Source: Verrucomicrobiales bacterium
Lineage (GTDB): Bacteria; Verrucomicrobiota; Verrucomicrobiia; Limisphaerales; UBA1096
Assembly (NCBI GenBank): GCA_028817635.1
Contig: JAPPPH010000391.1
Location: forward strand, 1 to 15,658
DNA: 15,658 nt
Direction: 5' to 3'
In this document: positions 6,694-14,433 of the stretch, one piece after another
Layout of the letters: every line of letters begins with the position of its first letter
Numbering within the stretch: position 1 is the first letter of the stretch
Position numbers and translations under genes: made by a program
The notes under the pieces: generated by a model
What the model was told of the DNA's origin: nothing
The model's database searches: none
Seen by the model: the letters and a program-made list of their open reading frames with translations, nothing else

Positions 6694-7809
6694 ATGAACA
6701 TTCACGAGATTCTTTCCAGCCCCGCCGCAGCCGCCGAGCGCGAAGGCCCGTCGAACAAGATCGTCTGGTCGAGCCGCGTGCGCCTTGCCCGAAACCTCGC
6801 CAACACCCCATTCCCCGGCTGGGCAAAAAAATCGGTGCGCGTCGAGACCTTCAAGCACATCCGCGACAACGTGCTGCAGGTCGAGTCGATGAAGGACAGC
6901 TTCGACACCGGCATGGATAAGCTGACCACGCTCGACAAACAGATTCTCGTCGAACGACATTTCATCAGCCGCGAACACGCCGCGAAAAACACCGGCAGCG
7001 GCCTCGTGCTTAGTCAGGACGAGAATATCAGCGTGATGATCAACGAAGAGGATCACCTCCGCATGCAGGCGCTGCTTCCCGGACTGCAAATCAAAAACGC
7101 ATGGGACGCCATCGACCAGTTTGACACTCACCTCGAGCACGGACTTGATTTTGCCTACTCGAAAAAACGCGGCTACCTCACTGCCTGCCCCACCAACCTG
7201 GGCACCGGCATTCGCGTGAGCGCGATGTTGCACCTGCCGGGGCTGGTGTTGAGTGAACAGGTCAACCAGATCATTCAGGCCGTCAACAAGCTCGGCCTTG
7301 CCGTGCGCGGGCTTTACGGGGAAGGCACCGAGGCGTTGGGCAACGTCTTTCAGGTTTCCAACCAAATGACCCTCGGCGAGACCGAGGGCGACATCGTCGA
7401 GCGGCTCAACAAGGTGCTGCTGCAGATCGTTGATCACGAGGAGAACGCCCGCGTCAAGCTGATGGAGAGCAAGCCGAAGATGGTCTACAACCACATCGGC
7501 CGCGCGTACGGCATCCTCGCCAACGCCCACAGCATCTCCTCCAAGGAAACGATGAACCTGCTTTCGCTGCTGCGTCTGGGCATGGACATGAAACTTTTCC
7601 CCGGGACTTCGCAGGCGTTGATCAACGAACTGATCATCATCACCCAGCCGGCGCATTTGCAGAAGGCCAACGACGGCAAACTATCGGCCGAGAAACGCGA
7701 CCTGCTGCGGGCGGACCTGCTGCGGGATCGCCTGAAGGACGTCGACCGGCCGGTTGTGCCGGATACAAAAACGCTCGAGGACTCCCAAAATCAGGGAGAA
7801 AACGAGTAA
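6694..7809 (+). CDS. mcsB: Protein-arginine kinase McsB
   Basis: A 371-residue member of the phosphagen kinase family that phosphorylates arginine side chains in proteins. Visible are the phosphate-binding SSRVRLARN (26-34), the catalytic cysteine loop CPTNLGT (165-171), and the arginine-rich nucleotide region YGEGTEALGNVFQVSNQ. RDLLRA (335-340) matches the RDxxRA motif of the phosphoarginine-sensing pocket known from Firmicute McsB. The C-terminal tail (after about 350) is polar and variable. The length is near the usual 355-365. Phosphoarginine marks damaged proteins for ClpC-ClpP in Bacillus, and the clpC gene 85 bases downstream supports the same use here. Confidence 0.92.
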   Translation: MNIHEILSSPAAAAEREGPSNKIVWSSRVRLARNLANTPFPGWAKKSVRVETFKHIRDNVLQVESMKDSFDTGMDKLTTLDKQILVERHFISREHAAKNTGSGLVLSQDENISVMINEEDHLRMQALLPGLQIKNAWDAIDQFDTHLEHGLDFAYSKKRGYLTACPTNLGTGIRVSAMLHLPGLVLSEQVNQIIQAVNKLGLAVRGLYGEGTEALGNVFQVSNQMTLGETEGDIVERLNKVLLQIVDHEENARVKLMESKPKMVYNHIGRAYGILANAHSISSKETMNLLSLLRLGMDMKLFPGTSQALINELIIITQPAHLQKANDGKLSAEKRDLLRADLLRDRLKDVDRPVVPDTKTLEDSQNQGENE

Positions 7810-7810
7810 A

Positions 7811-7829
7811 CCAAGCGCTTGGCCAAGCG
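7811..7829. repeat. Dispersed palindrome between mcsB and clpC
   Basis: The exact core GCTTGGCCAAGC (7817-7828) is preceded by a half copy CCAAGC (7811-7816). It begins one base after the mcsB stop codon. Confidence 0.8.
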
Positions 7830-7842
7830 GAGAAGCGGCCAT

Positions 7843-7872
7843 ACCCAAGCTGGACAAGTCCGTGACTTGGGT
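7843..7872. promoter_or_regulatory. Nested inverted repeat in the clpC leader
   Basis: ACCCAAG (7843-7849) pairs with CTTGGGT (7866-7872), and inside it GGAC (7852-7855) pairs with GTCC (7858-7861) around AA. It ends 22 bases before the clpC ATG and has no T-run, so it looks more like a leader hairpin or operator than a terminator. Function is not known. Confidence 0.3.
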
Positions 7873-7894
7873 TCAAATTGGAGCGGGTTGCTAT

Positions 7895-10396
7895 ATGAGT
7901 GACGAATCAATGAACAATTTCACCCCGCGCGCACAGCAGGTGCTGGCGTTGGCGCGGAAGGAGGCAGATCGGTTTAACCACAGTTTCGTGGGAACCGAAC
8001 ATCTGCTGCTTGGCCTGATCAACCTTGGCCAAGGGGTCGCCGTCAACGTCCTCCAAAAAATGGGCCTCGACCTCGAGACCGTGCGGCTGGAGGTAGAAAA
8101 ACAAGTCGGCACCGGCCCGGATCAGAAACTGGCCGGCAACATCCCCTACACCCCACGGGTTAAAAAAGTCCTCGAGCTTTCCAAAAAGGAAGCCAAGGCA
8201 CTGCACCACACTTACGTCGGCACCGAGCACATCCTGCTTGGCCTGCTGCGCGAGGGTGAAGGCGTGGCCGCTCGTGTGTTGAGGAATCTCGACATCGACA
8301 TCGACCAGTGCCGGCAGGAAATCCTGCACGAGCTGGATCCGAATTTTGAGGGTGACGACGAGGTGGCCGCCGGGATGGAAGAGGAATCCGAAGGCGGCAA
8401 AAAACAGGTCAAGACCCCGGCGCTCAAGGCGTTCGGCCGCGACCTCACCGAGATCGCCAAGAAGGGCGAGATGGATCCAGTCATCGGTCGCGCCGAGGAA
8501 ATTGAACGCGTGATCCAAGTCCTTTGCCGCCGCACGAAGAACAACCCGGTGCTGCTGGGCGAAGCCGGTGTCGGCAAGACCGCGATCGTCGAGGGTCTCG
8601 CGCAGGAAGTCGTCAAGGGGAACGTCCCGGAAATTTTGCGCGAAAAACGCGTCATCACCCTCGACCTAGCGTTGATGGTTGCCGGCACCAAGTACCGCGG
8701 CCAGTTCGAGGAACGCATCAAGGCCGTGATGGACGAAATTCGCCGCGCGAAAAACGTCATCCTATTCATCGACGAGTTGCACACCATCGTCGGAGCCGGT
8801 TCCGCCGAGGGCACGATGGACGCCTCCAACATCATCAAGCCGGCGTTGAGTCGCGGCGAGATGCAGTGCGTCGGGGCCACCACCCTCAACGAGTATCGCA
8901 AGTACATCGAGAAGGACGCCGCCCTCGAGCGACGCTTCCAGTCCGTCAAAGTCGAGCCGCCCTCCATCGAGGATGCGATCGAGATTCTCAAGGGACTCCG
9001 CGCCCGTTACGAGGATCATCACAAAATGGACCTCACCGACGACGCCGTTGCGGCGGCCGTCAAACTTTCCGACCGCTACATCACCGGCCGTTTCCTGCCG
9101 GACAAGGCCATCGACATCATGGACGAGGCGGGTGCCCGCGCCCGCATCAAGGCCATGACCCGGCCGCCCGAGGTCAAAAAACTCGAGGCCGACATTGAAG
9201 AAACCCGCGTCAAGAAGGAGGCCGCCATCAAGGAACAACAGTTCGAGACGGCCGCCTCCATGCGCGACGAGGAAAAGAAGGCCAAAGAGAAACTCGACTC
9301 CGTCCTTGAGGAATGGAAAAAGAGCAGCGAGGACGCCCGCGTAAAGGTCGACGAGGAGGACATCATGCACGTCGTCGCCAAGTGGACCGGCATCCCGCTA
9401 AAACGCATGGAGCAGGGAGAAATCCAAAAACTGCTCGCGATGGAATCGGTCCTCTCCAAGCTCGTCATTGGGCAGAGCGAAGCGGTGGAGACGCTTTGCA
9501 AGGCACTACGCCGCAGTCGTGCCGACCTAAAGGATCCGGCTCGGCCGATTGGCGCCTTCATGATGCTTGGCCCGACCGGCGTCGGCAAAACGCTCCTCGC
9601 CAAAAGCCTCGCAGTAAACATGTTCGGCGACAGCAAGGCACTCGTTCAACTCGACATGTCCGAGTACATGGAGAAGTTCAACGTCTCGCGCCTCGTCGGC
9701 TCGCCCCCGGGCTACGTCGGTTACGAGGAAGGCGGTCAACTCACCGAGAAGGTGCGTCGCAACCCCTACTCCGTCGTCCTGTTCGACGAGGTCGAGAAGG
9801 CGCACCCCGACGTCATGAACATGCTGCTGCAGATTCTCGAGGAGGGGAAACTGACCGACAGCTTCGGACGACAGGTGGACTTCCGCAACACCATCATTTT
9901 GCTGACCTCCAACGTCGGTGCCGAGCGGCTTCAAAAAGGTTCCGCCATGGGCTTCACCCCACCGGACGACGAGGAGGACTACGCCCGCATGAAGGAAAAC
10001 CTGACCGAGGAGGCCAAAAAGGTTTTCCGGCCTGAGTTTCTCAACCGCTTCGACGATCTTCTCGTGTTCCGCTCGCTTGGCCGCGACGAACTCACCCAGA
10101 TTCTCGAGCTTGAACTGGAGAAAGTACGCAAGCGTCTGGCCGAGCGTGACATTCACTTTGAACTGGACACCTCCGCGCGCGACCTGCTGCTCGAGAAGGG
10201 ATTCGACCCCACCTACGGGGCGCGCCCGATGCGCCGCGCCGTCGAGCGGTTCCTCGAAGATCCGATGGCCGAGGAGATTATCCGTGGCGACCTACGCGAA
10301 GGGGAAACCATTTCCATCTCCGCCAAGGACGACAAACTGGTATTCACACAGAAAGAGTCTTCGGCCAAGGGCGAGGATTCCAAGGTATCCAAGTAA
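7895..10396 (+). CDS. clpC: ClpC-type AAA+ unfoldase
   Basis: An 833-residue Hsp100 ATPase that unfolds substrates for the ClpP protease. It has a double Clp-N domain (about 1-145; repeats FNHSFVGTEHLLLGL and LHHTYVGTEHILLGL) and a first AAA+ module with Walker A GEAGVGKT (222-229). A short UVR-containing middle segment follows (about 430-470, QQFETAASMRDEEKKAKEKL), typical of ClpC and absent from ClpA. The second AAA+ module has Walker A GPTGVGKT (559-566) and pore loop GYVGYEEGG. ATG 7895 has GGAG 11 bases upstream; ATG 7910 (MNNFTPRAQQ) is the classical family start and a fair alternative. It probably works with the McsA/McsB pair encoded upstream. A palindrome-based hairpin with a T-run follows the stop. 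Confidence 0.95.
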   Translation: MSDESMNNFTPRAQQVLALARKEADRFNHSFVGTEHLLLGLINLGQGVAVNVLQKMGLDLETVRLEVEKQVGTGPDQKLAGNIPYTPRVKKVLELSKKEAKALHHTYVGTEHILLGLLREGEGVAARVLRNLDIDIDQCRQEILHELDPNFEGDDEVAAGMEEESEGGKKQVKTPALKAFGRDLTEIAKKGEMDPVIGRAEEIERVIQVLCRRTKNNPVLLGEAGVGKTAIVEGLAQEVVKGNVPEILREKRVITLDLALMVAGTKYRGQFEERIKAVMDEIRRAKNVILFIDELHTIVGAGSAEGTMDASNIIKPALSRGEMQCVGATTLNEYRKYIEKDAALERRFQSVKVEPPSIEDAIEILKGLRARYEDHHKMDLTDDAVAAAVKLSDRYITGRFLPDKAIDIMDEAGARARIKAMTRPPEVKKLEADIEETRVKKEAAIKEQQFETAASMRDEEKKAKEKLDSVLEEWKKSSEDARVKVDEEDIMHVVAKWTGIPLKRMEQGEIQKLLAMESVLSKLVIGQSEAVETLCKALRRSRADLKDPARPIGAFMMLGPTGVGKTLLAKSLAVNMFGDSKALVQLDMSEYMEKFNVSRLVGSPPGYVGYEEGGQLTEKVRRNPYSVVLFDEVEKAHPDVMNMLLQILEEGKLTDSFGRQVDFRNTIILLTSNVGAERLQKGSAMGFTPPDDEEDYARMKENLTEEAKKVFRPEFLNRFDDLLVFRSLGRDELTQILELELEKVRKRLAERDIHFELDTSARDLLLEKGFDPTYGARPMRRAVERFLEDPMAEEIIRGDLREGETISISAKDDKLVFTQKESSAKGEDSKVSK
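8024..8033. repeat. Palindrome core in clpC
   Basis: CTTGGCCAAG, the central ten bases of the repeat, read as NLGQG. The conserved family sequence here is similar, so this may be chance. Confidence 0.35.
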
Positions 10397-10417
10397 CGCC
10401 ACAGGCAAGATTGCTTC

Positions 10418-10447
10418 CGCTTGGCCAAGCGCTTGGCCAAGCGTTTT
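10418..10447 (+). terminator. Palindrome dimer plus T-run after clpC
   Basis: Two exact cores GCTTGGCCAAGC in tandem (10419-10430, 10431-10442) make a 26-base perfect inverted repeat. It can fold as an 11-bp stem with a GCGC loop, followed by TTTTT (10444-10448). It lies 21 bases after the clpC stop and has the shape of an intrinsic terminator, separating clpC from the Mla-type operon. Confidence 0.65.
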
Positions 10448-10516
10448 TGCATTTTGGGGGAACATGCAGACTCGCCTCGAGGCAGCCGGATTGCTAATAA
10501 AACCCCCGACGAGAGC

Positions 10517-11299
10517 ATGGCAAACACTGCCGACAACCCGATCAAGGAGGCCTTGGCCAGTCTGGCACGCCTCACCTACCTCTTTTGGGAGGCCATGGGC
10601 TCCATCATCGCCAAGCGCTTCCGCATGCGCGATCTCGTCGAGCAGATTCACTTCATCGGCGTCAAGTCCCAGTCCGTGGTTCTGCTCACCGGGGCTTTCA
10701 CCGGCATGGTGATGTGCGCCCAGTTTTACATCCAGTTTCATAAGGTCAAAATGGACAGTGCCGTAATGTCGGTCGTCAGCGTGGCCATGTGCCGGGAGCT
10801 GGGTGCGGTGCTGACTGCGCTGATGGTTTCCGGCCGGGTCGGCGCCGCGATGGCCGCCCAACTCGGCACGATGAAGGTCACCGAGCAGATCGATGCCCTC
10901 CGCACCCTGGCCACCCACCCGACCGACTACCTCGTCGCGCCGCGTCTGCTCGCCACGCTCATCGCCCTGCCCCTGCTCACCGCAGAGGCGATCGCGCTTG
11001 GCATGGTCTCCGGGATGATCGTGGCGGTGTACCTGCTCGGGCTCGACCCAGTGTTTCTTTGGACCAACATGGTGTTCTACACCTGGTCGGAGGATGTGTT
11101 GATGGGCCTGATCAAGGCGTTAATTTTTGCCGGCATCATCGCCACCGTCTCCTGCTACAAGGGCATGAACTGCGGTCAGGGCGCCGAGGGGGTTGGGCGC
11201 GCTACCACGCAGGCAGTCGTCACCTCGTCGATCATCATTCTCATCAGCAATTTTTTTGTGACCCTCATCCTCAACAAAATTCTCATTTACTCCGATTGA
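10517..11299 (+). CDS. mlaE: MlaE-like permease of an MCE lipid transporter
   Basis: A 260-residue MlaE/YrbE-family membrane protein. An amphipathic N-terminal helix (LTYLFWEAMGS) precedes five or so membrane segments. The family motif around MCRELGAVLTALMVSGRVGAA, followed by the ALRTLATHPTDYLVAPR loop, is clear. In the Mla system MlaE dimerises in the inner membrane and passes phospholipids between it and an MCE ring. ATG 10517 has GAGAG just upstream; the frame continues back through the palindrome dimer, which cannot be coding here. Its TGA overlaps the start of the ATPase gene (TTGA). Confidence 0.9.
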   Translation: MANTADNPIKEALASLARLTYLFWEAMGSIIAKRFRMRDLVEQIHFIGVKSQSVVLLTGAFTGMVMCAQFYIQFHKVKMDSAVMSVVSVAMCRELGAVLTALMVSGRVGAAMAAQLGTMKVTEQIDALRTLATHPTDYLVAPRLLATLIALPLLTAEAIALGMVSGMIVAVYLLGLDPVFLWTNMVFYTWSEDVLMGLIKALIFAGIIATVSCYKGMNCGQGAEGVGRATTQAVVTSSIIILISNFFVTLILNKILIYSD

Positions 11300-12042
11300 T
11301 TGAAGTCAGCCAACTGCGAAAAAGCTACGGGACACAGGAGGTCCTCGCCGGGGTGAACTTGTCGATAGATCGCGGCGAGTCGGCGGTGATCATCGGGGGC
11401 AGTGGCTGCGGCAAGAGCGTCCTGCTGCGCCACATCATCGGCCTCATCCAGCCCGACTCCGGCGACGTAAAAATCAACGGCGAGAGCATCGTTGAGCTGA
11501 ATGAACGGCAGTTGATCAAGGTGCGCCGAAAATTCGGTATGCTGTTCCAGGGCGCAGCACTGTTCGACTCGCTGACCGTTGAGGAAAACGTCGGCTTCCT
11601 GCTCGACCGAGAGCAGACCCTGTCCCGTGCGGAAATCAAAAAGACCGTGGCCGAGGCATTGGAACTCGTCGATCTCGCCGGCACACAGGATAAAAAACCA
11701 GCCGAACTCTCCGGAGGCATGCGCAAACGGGTCGGTTTGGCGCGCGCGATTGTTTACAAGCCGGAAATCATCGTTTACGACGAACCCACCACGGGGCTTG
11801 ATCCGGTGGTATCGGACAGCATAGACCAACTCGTCATCAAGATGCGGGATCAACTCAACTGCACCTCGATCGTCGTCACGCACGACACCCGCAGCATGCG
11901 GCGCGTGGGCAATCACGTGATGATGCTTCACCACGGAGTGATCCATGCCAACGGAAAACCGGATGAAATTTTTAACTCAACCGATCCGATCGTTCACAAG
12001 TTCGTGAACGGCATCGCGGATCCAAAAGACCTGGAGTTTTAA
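11296..12042 (+). CDS. mlaF: MlaF-like ATPase of an MCE lipid transporter
   Basis: A 248-residue ABC ATPase with Walker A GGSGCGKS (34-41), Q-loop MLFQGAALFDSLTVEENV, signature LSGGMRKRVGLARA, Walker B IIVYDEPTTGLDP and H-loop VVTHD. The LSGGMRKRV signature and FQGAALFDSL are hallmarks of MlaF/Mkl ATPases. The start must be TTG 11296: it overlaps the mlaE TGA as TTGA, the protein then begins (L)IEVSQLRKSYG as relatives do, and no ATG lies before the Walker A motif. No Shine-Dalgarno is visible, so translation is probably coupled to mlaE. It powers lipid movement by the permease encoded just upstream. Confidence 0.9.
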   Translation: MIEVSQLRKSYGTQEVLAGVNLSIDRGESAVIIGGSGCGKSVLLRHIIGLIQPDSGDVKINGESIVELNERQLIKVRRKFGMLFQGAALFDSLTVEENVGFLLDREQTLSRAEIKKTVAEALELVDLAGTQDKKPAELSGGMRKRVGLARAIVYKPEIIVYDEPTTGLDPVVSDSIDQLVIKMRDQLNCTSIVVTHDTRSMRRVGNHVMMLHHGVIHANGKPDEIFNSTDPIVHKFVNGIADPKDLEF

Positions 12043-12043
12043 C

Positions 12044-13021
12044 ATGAAATCGAAGACTGAATGGAAAGTCGGCCTGTTCATCGCCATCTCACTGGTGGTC
12101 GCCGTCGCACTGGTTCTCAACTTCGCCAAGGGAATCAGTCCCCTAACCAAGACCTACTCACTCAACCTCACGACCAAAAACGTGGACGGTATCGTCCGCA
12201 ACGCCGTCGTCATGATGGCCGGTGTCCCCATCGGCAATGTCTCCAAAATCAAACTGAACACCGACAAGTCGGAGGTCACCATCACCATCCTAATCGAGGA
12301 GGAATTCAAGATTCGGGAAGGCTCAAAATTTCACATCGAGACTGCCGGCTTCCTCGGGGACAAGTACATCGGCATTATCCCAACAAGAAATCAGGACGCC
12401 CCGATGCTAACGGACGGCGCAACTGTCCCCTGCGAGGAATCGTTCGACCTGATGCGGGTCGCCCGCTCGACCTCTGGTGTGGTTGACCAACTCAACACCG
12501 CGACCACACAGATCACCAACATCATCGAACGCATAGACAGCAAGCTACTCGACGAAAAAACACTCACCGACCTCGCTGCCGGCCTGCGCAATCTCCGCGA
12601 CATCTCCGAGAACGCCTCCAAGACCATCGCCAGTGTCGACCTCCTGATCACCACCAACACCCCGCCCATTCAGCAAGCTATCGGCAACGTGGTCGATTTT
12701 TCTAAGGAATTAAAAACTGCGGGCGGCGAACTGCGCAGCATCATCGATACGAACCGCGTCGTCGTGAACGAGTCGATGGCGAACATCAAAAACACTACCG
12801 AGTCGCTCAATAAATTGATCGCCGCCGCCGAGCGGGGTGAGGGACTCGCCGGCAAACTGTTCGCAGACGAAGAACTCGCACAAAACATCGTCACCCTCTC
12901 CAGCAACCTCAATGAGGTCAGCGTGAAACTCAACCGGCGAGGACTTTGGAGCGTCCTCTGGGAGGACAAAACGAAAAAGAAAGAGGAAGCCGAAAAGGCC
13001 CGGAAAGAAAAGAACCGTTGA
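12044..13021 (+). CDS. mlaD: MCE-domain (MlaD-like) lipid-binding protein
   Basis: A 325-residue protein with one N-terminal membrane anchor (about 9-27, VGLFIAISLVVAVALVLNF). A single MCE domain follows (about 38-115; AGVPIGNVSKIKL and IETAGFLGDKYIGI are conserved). A long helical tail (about 135-300) ends in a lysine/glutamate-rich stretch. MCE proteins form hexameric rings in the periplasm that carry lipids between membranes. The tail is longer than in E. coli MlaD and resembles the helical part of PqiB/YebT-like or Gram-positive MCE proteins. A GGAG lies nine bases before the ATG, one base after the mlaF stop. The stop overlaps the next start (TGATG). Confidence 0.88.
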   Translation: MKSKTEWKVGLFIAISLVVAVALVLNFAKGISPLTKTYSLNLTTKNVDGIVRNAVVMMAGVPIGNVSKIKLNTDKSEVTITILIEEEFKIREGSKFHIETAGFLGDKYIGIIPTRNQDAPMLTDGATVPCEESFDLMRVARSTSGVVDQLNTATTQITNIIERIDSKLLDEKTLTDLAAGLRNLRDISENASKTIASVDLLITTNTPPIQQAIGNVVDFSKELKTAGGELRSIIDTNRVVVNESMANIKNTTESLNKLIAAAERGEGLAGKLFADEELAQNIVTLSSNLNEVSVKLNRRGLWSVLWEDKTKKKEEAEKARKEKNR

Positions 13022-14433
13022 TGGCCAAGTCCACCGACATTCGGGTCGTCGGGACAAAACTTTTCTTCCTGCCGGTCGAGACTCGCGTGCCGCTCAAGTT
13101 CGGCCCCGAGACCCTCACCCACGTCACCTGCGCCCGCGCCAGACTGACAGTCCAACTGGCCGATGACCGCACCGCCAATGGCTGGGGCGAAACCCCGCTT
13201 AGCGTCCAGTGGGTTTGGCCAAGCGCCCTCCCCTACGAGCCACGGCACGAGGCGCTGAAGGAGTTCTGCCAACACTTGGCCAAGGCCTGGGCCGAGTTCG
13301 ATGCATCCGGTCACCCGCTCGAGCTTGGCCACGATTTTCAGCAAACCGAACTTCCCCGCCTGCTGGAGAGTTTCAACCAAGACCAATCGGCAGGCGAACC
13401 GATGCCCTGGCTCGCCGCGCTCGTCTGCTGTTCGCTCTTCGACATCGCGCTGCACGATGCGCTTGGCCAAGCGCTTGGCCAAGCGACCTACGACACCTAC
13501 TCCGCCGAGTATCTCAGCCGTGATCTTGGCCAATTCCTCCAGCCGGCCGCCGGTTCCGATGTTCAATTTGACGGCCGGTTCCCTTCTGAATTTCTCGATG
13601 CCAACCCGCCGTCCACACTGCCCGCCTGGCATCTTGTCGGAGGGCTTGATCCCCTCGATGAAAGCGAGTTGACCGGCAACGAGCCGGACGACGGCTATCC
13701 CGTTTTGCTGGCCGACTGGATTCGAACCGACGGCCTGACCTGCCTGAAAATCAAGCTGCGCGGAAACGATGCCGAGTGGGATTACGACCGGCTGGTCAAG
13801 ATCGGCACCATCGCCATTGAAAACGGAGTCCTCTGGCTGACGACCGACTTCAACTGCACCGTCACCGACCCCGCCTACGTCAACGAAATCCTCGACCGCC
13901 TTGTGGCCGAGCACCCGCGATTGTACGGCATGATCCTCTACGTCGAGCAGCCGTTCCCGTACGAGTTGGAGACTAACCGCATCGATGTCCACAGCGTCTC
14001 CGCCCGCAAGCCGCTGTTTCTCGACGAAAGCGCGCACGACTGGCAGTTGATCCGGCTCGGCCGTGAGCTTGGCTGGACCGGCGTCGCGCTCAAGACCTGC
14101 AAGACACAGACCGGCGCCATCCTCAGTGCCTGCTGGGCCAAGGCCCACGGGATGACCCTGATGGTACAGGATTTGACCAACCCAATGCTCGCGCAAATCC
14201 CGCACATGCACCTCGCCGCCCGAACCGGCACAATCATGGGTGTCGAGACCAACAGCATGCAGTTTTATCCTGCCGCATCCGCAGCCGAGGCAGCGGTGCA
14301 CCCGGGCATCTACCGGCGACGCGATGGCCAAGTTGACCTCGCCACACTCTCCGGCCCCGGTTTCGGCTACCGACTGGACGATATCGATCGAACACTACCC
14401 GACCCGGTCGCGGCGTTCGGAAGAAGCGAATGA
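13021..14433 (+). CDS. Enolase-superfamily (MR/MLE-type) enzyme
   Basis: A 470-residue protein with the catalytic layout of the muconate-lactonising subgroup: KxK (K243-I-K245), metal ligands D276, E309 (YVEQPFP) and D335 (LDES), and a second base K358 (LKTCKTQTG). Relatives include o-succinylbenzoate synthase, dipeptide epimerases and muconate cycloisomerase; the substrate cannot be read here. It is about 100 residues longer than usual, with extra sequence between about 155 and 235, just before KxK. Residues 147-155 (ALGQALGQA) are encoded by an exact palindrome dimer, and further degenerate copies give VWPSALP and HLAKAW. The gene overlaps its neighbours on both sides (1 base with mlaD, 4 bases with lpxB), so it is made together with envelope-lipid proteins. 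Confidence 0.8.
   Translation: MAKSTDIRVVGTKLFFLPVETRVPLKFGPETLTHVTCARARLTVQLADDRTANGWGETPLSVQWVWPSALPYEPRHEALKEFCQHLAKAWAEFDASGHPLELGHDFQQTELPRLLESFNQDQSAGEPMPWLAALVCCSLFDIALHDALGQALGQATYDTYSAEYLSRDLGQFLQPAAGSDVQFDGRFPSEFLDANPPSTLPAWHLVGGLDPLDESELTGNEPDDGYPVLLADWIRTDGLTCLKIKLRGNDAEWDYDRLVKIGTIAIENGVLWLTTDFNCTVTDPAYVNEILDRLVAEHPRLYGMILYVEQPFPYELETNRIDVHSVSARKPLFLDESAHDWQLIRLGRELGWTGVALKTCKTQTGAILSACWAKAHGMTLMVQDLTNPMLAQIPHMHLAARTGTIMGVETNSMQFYPAASAAEAAVHPGIYRRRDGQVDLATLSGPGFGYRLDDIDRTLPDPVAAFGRSE
13213..13286. repeat. Degenerate palindrome copies in the enolase-family gene
   Basis: GTTTGGCCAAGC (13213-13224, one mismatch, read as WPS) and ACTTGGCCAAGG (13274-13285, two mismatches, read as LAK). 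The two are read in different frames. Confidence 0.5.
13459..13485. repeat. Exact palindrome dimer inside coding sequence
   Basis: Two exact cores GCTTGGCCAAGC in tandem (13461-13472, 13473-13484) with flanking GC/GA. They are translated in frame as ALGQALGQA, just after the HD of the N-terminal capping domain and before TYDTY. Confidence 0.85.

Noticed and set aside
10421..10516. N-terminal extension of MlaE (KRLAKRFCILGEH...)
   Set aside because: The frame is open only because the palindrome dimer has no stops. The dimer with its T-run fits a terminator, and the MlaE family starts near ATG 10517.
12670..14331. Very long (553-codon) open frame on the minus strand opposite the mlaD/enolase-family genes
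   Set aside because: It is the complement of genes with clear catalytic motifs, has no recognisable domain, and reflects GC-rich codon use. It also contains KRLAKR from the palindrome, which is open in every frame.
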